DNA from: Actinokineospora spheciospongiae
GTDB lineage: Bacteria > Actinomycetota > Actinomycetes > Mycobacteriales > Pseudonocardiaceae
Direction of reading: 5' to 3'
Assembly (NCBI RefSeq): GCF_000564855.1
Contig: NZ_AYXG01000102.1
Location: forward strand, 1-46,892
Length of the DNA: 46,892 bases
The notes beneath the pieces were generated by a model. The model saw nothing but the letters and a program-made list of their open reading frames with translations, ran no database searches and was not told the origin of the DNA. Below are positions 41,766-46,892 of the stretch, piece after piece (position 1 is the stretch's first letter; every line of letters begins with the position of its first letter). Made by a program: the position numbers and the translations under genes.

Positions 41766-42683
41766 TCAGACCCAGTAGGAGATACGGGCACGGTAGTTGC
41801 GCATGGCGACCAGGGCCAGCGCCCAGCCGATGATGGTCACGCCGCCGACGACGGCCCAGTGGTGCCAGCTCTGCTGCAGGCCCAGGAGCGGGGCGCGCAT
41901 GATCTGGATGAAGTGGTACGCGGGGTTGAGCTCCGCGATCAGGATCGCCCACGAGTGGCCCTCGCCGAAGCGCTGGGTCAGCAGGTCGGTCGACCACATG
42001 ATCGGCGTCATGAAGAAGACGAGCTGGGTCAGCGCGCCGATGACCTGGGGGATGTCGCGGTAACGGGTGCTGATGATGCCGAACAGCAGGGCCACCCACC
42101 CGCCGTTCAGCGCGATCAGGAAGAACGCCGGGATGGCCAGCACGATGTTCCAGCCGATGCCGGGCTGCGGCACACCGTGCTCGCTGAGCAGGTAGCCGTC
42201 GGTGGTGAGCGACCCGAAGAAGATGACCAGCACGGCCAGGTAGACCAGCATGTTGTGCATCAGCATCAGCGTCAGCCGCCACACGGTGCGCAGCGCGTAC
42301 ACCGTCAGCGGCGCGGGGAGGTGCTTGATCAGGCCCTCGTTGGAGATGAACGAGTCGGCCCCCTCGGTCAGGCAGCCGAGGATGAAGTTCCAGACGATGA
42401 AACCGACGGTGACGTACGGCAGGAACGTCGGCACCGGCGCCTTGAAGAGCTGCGAGTACAGCAGCCCCAGGCCCGCGGCGGTGACCGCCATGCTCAGCGT
42501 GATCCACAGCGGGCCGATCACCGAGCGGCGGTAGCGCTGCTTGATGTCCTGCCAGCCGAGGTGGCCCCACAGCTCGCGGGCGGCGATGCCCTCGCGGATG
42601 TCCTGGAAGGCCCGCGACCAGTTGCGCCCGGCGTGGACCACGGGTGTGGTGGGGACTGGTTCAACCGCGCTGATTGCTTGCAC
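41766..42683 (-). CDS. wzm: Galactan export ABC transporter, permease
   Basis: 305-residue ABC-2 permease with six membrane helices after a cytosolic N-terminus of about 50 residues. DIKQRYRRSVIGPLWITLSM (about 47-66) is the characteristic Wzm/TagG opening; ISTRYRDIPQVIGALTQLVF and MTPIMWSTDLL are also diagnostic. It pairs with Wzt encoded immediately downstream, and with GlfT1 after it. The mycobacterial homologue is Rv3783. GTG start at 42683. It begins the operon, so its promoter lies in the region to 43050. Confidence 0.94.
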   Translation of the reverse strand: MQAISAVEPVPTTPVVHAGRNWSRAFQDIREGIAARELWGHLGWQDIKQRYRRSVIGPLWITLSMAVTAAGLGLLYSQLFKAPVPTFLPYVTVGFIVWNFILGCLTEGADSFISNEGLIKHLPAPLTVYALRTVWRLTLMLMHNMLVYLAVLVIFFGSLTTDGYLLSEHGVPQPGIGWNIVLAIPAFFLIALNGGWVALLFGIISTRYRDIPQVIGALTQLVFFMTPIMWSTDLLTQRFGEGHSWAILIAELNPAYHFIQIMRAPLLGLQQSWHHWAVVGGVTIIGWALALVAMRNYRARISYWV

Positions 42684-43050
42684 GACTATTGAGCGTACCG
42701 GCGACCTTTTGCGGCCTCACCAGGGGCGGGGACCGGTCGCCGGGAGCGTGGCGGCATGTCCGCCGTGACTGATTCACCGCGTTCTCTCCCCGGCGGTGGT
42801 CAGGAGCGGGTCGTCGCGGGGCGGGTCCAGGGGCGTGCCCGGCAAGGACCTGGCCCGGGTCGGCGGTGTCGCCTGCGCCGGAGGAAGCCCTCGAAAGCGC
42901 TTGCGCGTCGGCTGAGGCGGTGATCGATGGCGTCGGGGCAGCGGATCTGCTGGCGCCTGGGCAGCCGGGACCTCCGCCGTGGTGCCCGGGGCTGGTTGTC
43001 GCCGCGCCGGTGGAGTCCGCTGTGGCCCGCCTGCTGTGACGGCAGGTCCA
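42684..43050. other. Non-coding stretch between bpa and wzm
   Basis: About 370 bases upstream of wzm without a supported gene. Open frames are Arg/Pro-rich and have no plausible start or motif. It should carry the wzm operon promoter, but I see no clear -35/-10 pair. The downstream end holds the bpa terminator. A decayed gene cannot be excluded. Confidence 0.55.
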
Positions 43051-43077
43051 GGGCGGGCACCCGGTGGGTGCCCGCCC
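43051..43077 (-). terminator. Terminator after bpa
   Basis: Perfect 12-bp stem (GGGCGGGCACCC/GGGTGCCCGCCC) with a 3-nt loop, 13 nt past the bpa stop. Confidence 0.8.
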
Positions 43078-43089
43078 GGTCGACAGGAC

Positions 43090-43650
43090 TCAGAGGTACT
43101 GGCCGGTGCCGCGGATGTGCGGGCCCGCGTCCTTCTCCGGTGCGCCGCCGACGCCCGGGGGCAGTCCGCGCCGCATCTGCTCGAGCTGGGTGCGGGCGGC
43201 CATCTGCTGGGCGAACAGGGCCGTCTGGATGCCGTGGAACAGGCCCTCCAGCCAGCCCACGAGCTGGGCCTGGGCGATGCGCAGCTCGGCGTCGGAGGGG
43301 GTGTTCTCCTCGGTGAACGGGAGGGACAGCCGGGCCAGCTCGGCGCGCAGCTCGGGGGCGAGGCCCTCCTCCAGTTCGGCGATCGAGCGCATGTGGATCT
43401 CCCGCAGGCGCACCCGGCTGGCCTCGTCGAGCGGCGCGGCGCGGACTTCCTCCAGGAGCTGCTTGATCATGGTGCCGATGCGCATGACCTTGGCGGGCTG
43501 CTCGACCATGTCGCCGACGTTCTCGCCCGCGGGGCCGTCGCCGCCGGAGTCGGGGATGCGGGCGGTGCCCAGTGGCGAGCCGTCCGGTCCGACCACCATC
43601 ACGTGGTGGCCCTGCTCGTCGTGGTCGGGGCCTGGCGTTGGTTGGCTCAT
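43090..43650 (-). CDS. bpa: Bacterial proteasome activator
   Basis: 186-residue Bpa/PafE, the ATP-independent ring activator of the actinobacterial 20S proteasome. The helical core KVMRIGTMIKQLLEEVRAAP and LREIHMRSIAELEEGLAPEL, the four-helix segment QAQLVGWLEGLFHGIQTALF, and above all the C-terminal GQYL (the proteasome-docking tail) identify it; the M. tuberculosis counterpart is Rv3780. The N- and C-terminal parts are disordered. ATG at 43650 has GGTGGAG upstream; GTG at 43659 is an alternative. A divergent class-V aminotransferase-like gene starts 68 bp away. Confidence 0.95.
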   Translation of the reverse strand: MSQPTPGPDHDEQGHHVMVVGPDGSPLGTARIPDSGGDGPAGENVGDMVEQPAKVMRIGTMIKQLLEEVRAAPLDEASRVRLREIHMRSIAELEEGLAPELRAELARLSLPFTEENTPSDAELRIAQAQLVGWLEGLFHGIQTALFAQQMAARTQLEQMRRGLPPGVGGAPEKDAGPHIRGTGQYL

Positions 43651-43718
43651 CTGCTCCACCCTTGAAGGAAGCTGGCCCGCCCGAGGGTAGTCCTCCCCGG
43701 CTCTCGTACGGTGTGGCC

Positions 43719-44921
43719 ATGGCCTTCGACGTCGCTCGGATTCGCGGGTTGTTCCCCGCGCTGGGTGACGGCTGGGTGCACCTGGACGCGCCCGCGGGAA
43801 TGCAGGTGCCCGAGCAGGTGGCGACCGCGGTGTCCACCGCCCTGCGCGCGCCGGTGTCCGGGCCGGGCGGGGTGTTCCCGGCCTCCCAGCGGGCCGAGGC
43901 GATCGTGGACGCGGCGCGGCGCGCGGTGGCCGACCTGGTCGGCTGCGACCCGGCCGGGGTGGTGCTCGGGCCGAACACCGCCGTGCTGCTCGACCGCCTG
44001 GCCCAGGCGCTCGGCGACGGGTGGCTGCTCGGCGACGAGATCGTGCTGTCCCGGCTCGACCACCAGGCCAACACCGCCCCCTGGCTGCGGGTGGCGCAGC
44101 GGGCCGGGGCCACCGTGCGCTGGGCCGAGATCGACATCGAGACCTGCGAGCTGCCCGCCTGGCAGTACGGGAACCTGGTGACCCCGCGCACCAAGGCGCT
44201 CGCCGTGACCGCCGCCTCCGGTGCCGTCGGAACCCGGCCCGACCTGCACAAGATCGCCGCCGCCGGGCGCGAGCACGGGGCGTTCGTGGTGGTCGACGCG
44301 TCGTCCTCGGCGCCGTTCGTGCCGATCGACGTGCACGACATCGGCGCCGACGTGGTGGCCGTGTCGGCGAGCGCGTGGGGTGGGCCCGCGGTGGCCGCCC
44401 TGGCCTTCGCCGACCCGGCGGTGCTCGACCGGCTGCCCGCCACCAACCTCGACCCGCGCGCCCACGGCCCGGAGCGGTTGGAACTGGGCCAGCACGCGTA
44501 CCCGCTGCTGGCGGGCCTGGTCGCCTCGGTCGACTACCTGGCGATGCTCGACGACGCGGCGGTCGGGTCGCGGCGGGTGCGGCTGCACACCTCGCTCAGC
44601 TCCGCCAAGTCCTACCAGGCGGGCCTGCTGTCCCGGCTGATCGGCGAACTGCGCGGCCAGCGCCACGTCATGGTCCTGGGTGACGCCATGCGCCGCATCC
44701 CCGCCCTGGCGTTCACCGTCACCGACCGCAAGGCCACCGACGCGGTGCTGCGCCTGGCCGAGCTGGGCATCTGCGCCTTCGCCGACGACGTGCCCAGCGG
44801 GGTGTTCGCCACCCTGGGCGTCAGCGAGGTGGGCGGCGCGGTGCGCGTGGGCCTCGCCCACTACACCAACGCCGTCGAGGTCGACCAGCTCGTCGCCGCG
44901 ATCGCCACCCTCCAGGACTAG
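43719..44921 (+). CDS. Class V aminotransferase/cysteine-desulfurase-like protein, probably without PLP lysine
   Basis: 400-residue protein with the fold-type I pattern of SufS/CsdA-like proteins: GPNTAVLLDRLAQALG, DEIVLSRLDHQANTAPWL, and the Asp in VVVDASSSAPFVPIDVHDIG. Where family members have S/G-H-K-x-x-G-P with the PLP lysine, this has VSASAWGGPAVAAL, with Ala in the lysine position and no other nearby Lys. It resembles Rv3778c, which occupies the same place beside bpa and a quinone oxidoreductase. Ordinary transaminase or desulfurase activity is therefore doubtful. ATG at 43719 is divergent from bpa. Confidence 0.88.
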   Translation: MAFDVARIRGLFPALGDGWVHLDAPAGMQVPEQVATAVSTALRAPVSGPGGVFPASQRAEAIVDAARRAVADLVGCDPAGVVLGPNTAVLLDRLAQALGDGWLLGDEIVLSRLDHQANTAPWLRVAQRAGATVRWAEIDIETCELPAWQYGNLVTPRTKALAVTAASGAVGTRPDLHKIAAAGREHGAFVVVDASSSAPFVPIDVHDIGADVVAVSASAWGGPAVAALAFADPAVLDRLPATNLDPRAHGPERLELGQHAYPLLAGLVASVDYLAMLDDAAVGSRRVRLHTSLSSAKSYQAGLLSRLIGELRGQRHVMVLGDAMRRIPALAFTVTDRKATDAVLRLAELGICAFADDVPSGVFATLGVSEVGGAVRVGLAHYTNAVEVDQLVAAIATLQD

Positions 44922-44950
44922 GCTGCCCACCCACCTGGGCGCCCCCGGTC

Positions 44951-45913
44951 TCAGGAACCGACCGCCAGCACCAGCTTGCCGAACACCCCGCCCTCGTCCA
45001 GCATCCGGTGCGCGTCCCCCGCGCGTTGGATCGGCAGCACCTCGTGCGTGATCGGCTTGACCGCGCCGGACTCCACCAGCGGCCACAGCCGCGCCACCAC
45101 GTCCGCGACGATCTCCGACTTCTCCGGCACCGGCCGGTAGCGCAGGCTGGTGGCGGTGACCACGGCGTTCTTCGACAGCAGCGCGCCCAGGTTCAGCTCC
45201 CCGGTCGACCCACCCTGCATGCCGATGACCACCAGCCGCCCCCGGCGGTTGAGCGCCGCGACGTTGCGCCCCAGGTACTTCGCGCCCATGTTGTCGAGGA
45301 TGACGTCGGCCTTGACCTCCTTCTCGAACTCGACCTCCTTGTAGTTCAGCAGGATGTCGGCGCCCAACTCGCGGCACCTGTTGAGCCGTTCGGCGGAACC
45401 GGCGGTGACGGCGACGACCGCGCCGAGCGCCTTGCCCACCTGCACCGCGTGCGTGCCGATGCCGCCCGCACCCCCGTGCACCAGCAGGGTTTCCCCCGCG
45501 GTCAGCCCCGCGCCCATGACCACGTTCGACCACACCGTGGCGGCCACCTCCGGCAGCCCGGCCGCGGTCACCAGGTCCACACCGGACGGCACCGGGGCCA
45601 CCTGGCCCGCCGGGACGACGACCTTCTCCGCGTAGCCGCCGCCGGAGAGCAGCGCGCACACCCGGTCACCGACCCGCCAGCCGGTCACGCCCTCGCCGAG
45701 CCCGGCCACCGTGCCCGAGCACTCCAGCCCGATGACGTCGCTGCTGCCCGGCGGTGGCGGGTAGAAGCCCTTGCGCTGCAACAGGTCCGCCCGGTTGACC
45801 GCGGTGGCGGCGACGTCCAGCAGCACCTCGCCGGGGCCGGGGACCGGGTCCGGGACCTCGGTCCACTCCAGCACCTCGGGGCCGCCGGGTTCGCGCAGTG
45901 TGATCGCGTGCAT
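44951..45913 (-). CDS. NAD(P)H-quinone oxidoreductase, zinc-free medium-chain dehydrogenase
   Basis: 320-residue MDR-family enzyme of the quinone oxidoreductase group. The GroES-like half (MHAITLREPGGPEVLEWTEV; AVNRADLLQRKGFYPPPPG) is followed by the Rossmann half with VHGGAGGIGTHAVQVGKALG (about 143-162) and DVILDNMGAKYLGRN. No zinc-binding cysteines in the usual positions. It reduces quinones or related enones with NADPH. Its neighbourhood matches Rv3777. ATG at 45913; convergent with the class-V-like gene and divergent from the M28 gene. Confidence 0.92.
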   Translation of the reverse strand: MHAITLREPGGPEVLEWTEVPDPVPGPGEVLLDVAATAVNRADLLQRKGFYPPPPGSSDVIGLECSGTVAGLGEGVTGWRVGDRVCALLSGGGYAEKVVVPAGQVAPVPSGVDLVTAAGLPEVAATVWSNVVMGAGLTAGETLLVHGGAGGIGTHAVQVGKALGAVVAVTAGSAERLNRCRELGADILLNYKEVEFEKEVKADVILDNMGAKYLGRNVAALNRRGRLVVIGMQGGSTGELNLGALLSKNAVVTATSLRYRPVPEKSEIVADVVARLWPLVESGAVKPITHEVLPIQRAGDAHRMLDEGGVFGKLVLAVGS

Positions 45914-46055
45914 GGACCCGACGTTAGTCGGGACTTCGACACCCGCGCATCACAGTCCACCGCGAACCCTTGACCGGGGGCGCCGCGCGGGCGAGAGTTC
46001 CGCTCGTCGGGCCCGGGGACCGGCGTGAACAGCCCCCACGAAGGGAATCCAGCAG

Positions 46056-46892
46056 ATGTCGTTGAACAAGCCCGCCCGCGCAGGGGCGGTGCTGCTCGCC
46101 GCGTGCGCCGGGGTCGCGTTCGCCGCGGTGCCCGCGTCCGCGGTCCTGCCCGACGGTCCGGCGCTCGCCAGGAACGTCACCAAGAAGGTCACGGTCGACG
46201 GGATCAACCGCCACCTGGTGGCGTTGCAGCGCCTCGCCGACCGCAACGGCGGCAACCGCGCCGTCGGCACGCCGGGGTACGAGCAGAGCGTCGACTACGT
46301 CGCGGCGAAGCTCACCGCCGCCGGGTACGACGTGACCACGCCGACGTTCACCTACCCGGTGCAGGTCACCGACGCGGCCACCGCGAAGGTCGGTGCCAAG
46401 ACCGTCGCCGCGCTCCCGATGGAGCTCTCGCCGCAGACCCCGGTCGGCGGCATCACCGCCCCGCTGGTGGCCGTCCCGCAGGACGCCACCCCGGGCTGCG
46501 AGGCCTCGGACTTCGCCGGGCTGCCCGTGGCGGGCTCGATCGCGCTGATCCGCCGCGGCGGCTGCACCTTCGGCGCCAAGCAGGCCAACGCCGCGGCCGC
46601 GGGCGCGGTCGCCGTGCTGGTCGCCAACAACGTCGACGGCCCGCTCTCCGGGGTCACCCTGGGCGACCCCGGCCTGGTCCCGACCGGCGGCGTCAGCAAG
46701 GCCGACGGTGACGCCCTGTTCGCCACCCCCGGCGCGACCGCCACGGTCGACCTGCGCTTCCACGTCGACGAGCGGCCCGCCCGCAACGTCGTCGCCGAGA
46801 CCAAGACCGGCCGCAAGAACAACGTGGTCATGGCCGGTGCGCACCTCGACAGCGTTCCCGAGGGCCCCGGCATCAACGACAACGGCTCGGGC
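46056..46892 (+). CDS. Secreted M28 family aminopeptidase with PA domain (partial)
   Basis: The first 279 codons are present and the frame runs off the window. Signal peptide at about 1-29 (VPASA site); an internal LLAAC could alternatively act as a lipobox, but its hydrophobic stretch is short. Residues about 130-215 form a PA insert (PGCEASDFAGL; IALIRRGGCTFGAKQANAAA). The M28 metal site starts at GAHLDSVPEGPGINDNGSG just before the edge (first zinc His and bridging Asp). It should release N-terminal amino acids from peptides outside the cell. ATG follows AAGGGAA. Similar to Streptomyces griseus-type aminopeptidases and LpqL. Confidence 0.9.
   Translation, partial: MSLNKPARAGAVLLAACAGVAFAAVPASAVLPDGPALARNVTKKVTVDGINRHLVALQRLADRNGGNRAVGTPGYEQSVDYVAAKLTAAGYDVTTPTFTYPVQVTDAATAKVGAKTVAALPMELSPQTPVGGITAPLVAVPQDATPGCEASDFAGLPVAGSIALIRRGGCTFGAKQANAAAAGAVAVLVANNVDGPLSGVTLGDPGLVPTGGVSKADGDALFATPGATATVDLRFHVDERPARNVVAETKTGRKNNVVMAGAHLDSVPEGPGINDNGSG

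Noticed and set aside
42800-43050. Possible gene upstream of wzm on the minus strand
   Set aside because: Arg/Pro-rich frame without start context, homology or coupling; left as non-coding.

Overview
The window is a chromosomal piece of a very GC-rich actinobacterium. GTG and TTG starts, GTGA stop-start overlaps and dense arrays of genes are typical. DprE1/DprE2, Glf, GlfT1, Wzm/Wzt and the UbiA/PAP2 pair imply an arabinogalactan cell wall. The ShbA/SigD-type sigma factor, Bpa, DUF3558 lipoprotein and AfsR/SARP regulator also fit. I infer the family Pseudonocardiaceae (Actinokineospora/Saccharothrix-like), but gene content alone does not prove the genus. I see no phage genes, transposase, tRNA, rRNA or CRISPR array.

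Layout: (1) 1-7264 is mostly housekeeping and envelope: a repeat fragment at the edge, an MFS exporter, two lipoproteins, a MazG-like hydrolase, a ShbA/SigD-like sigma factor beside a GH73-type glucosaminidase, a DHRS12-like SDR and RtcB. (2) 7307-11104 holds a minizincin-type metallopeptidase, a septum-formation-domain protein, and a three-gene operon (YjfM-like, glutathionylspermidine-synthase-like ATP-grasp, DUF350) that mirrors the E. coli yjfM/yjfC/yjfL set. (3) 11198-14433 has serS, two unknown small genes and lhgO, with a displaced fragment of an lhgO-like gene. (4) 14476-24849 is a co-directional surface-glycan locus: MOP flippase, several glycosyltransferases, DUF2304, a methyltransferase, a secreted protein made of three about 120-residue repeats, and a large DUF6541-type membrane protein. 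(5) 25005-26550 has a cold-shock protein and an acyltransferase operon. It is followed by about 1 kb without genes that contains a large palindromic repeat and an 80-bp tandem repeat. (6) 27604-38517 carries a HAD phosphatase, an LLM oxidoreductase, glf-PAP2-ubiA, a small NlpC/P60-like protein, a 1005-residue AfsR-type regulator, and dprE1-dprE2 with a divergent GtrA protein. (7) 38549-46892 has an unknown small gene, a DUF3558 lipoprotein/helical protein pair, wzm-wzt-glfT1, bpa, a class-V aminotransferase-like gene, a quinone oxidoreductase and the start of an M28 aminopeptidase.

How the genes work together: UbiA (phosphoribosyl-decaprenol synthesis), PAP2 (dephosphorylation) and DprE1/DprE2 (epimerisation) make decaprenyl-phospho-arabinose. 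Glf makes UDP-galactofuranose, GlfT1 primes galactan, and Wzm/Wzt export lipid-linked galactan. The block from 40054 to 45913 resembles Mycobacterium tuberculosis Rv3777-Rv3783 (recalled synteny, not searched). The glycan locus at 14-25 kb is a separate, uncharacterised system and the best candidate for something new. Two enzyme-level oddities stand out: DprE1 has Thr at the position of the benzothiazinone-reactive cysteine, and the class-V aminotransferase-like protein lacks the expected PLP lysine.
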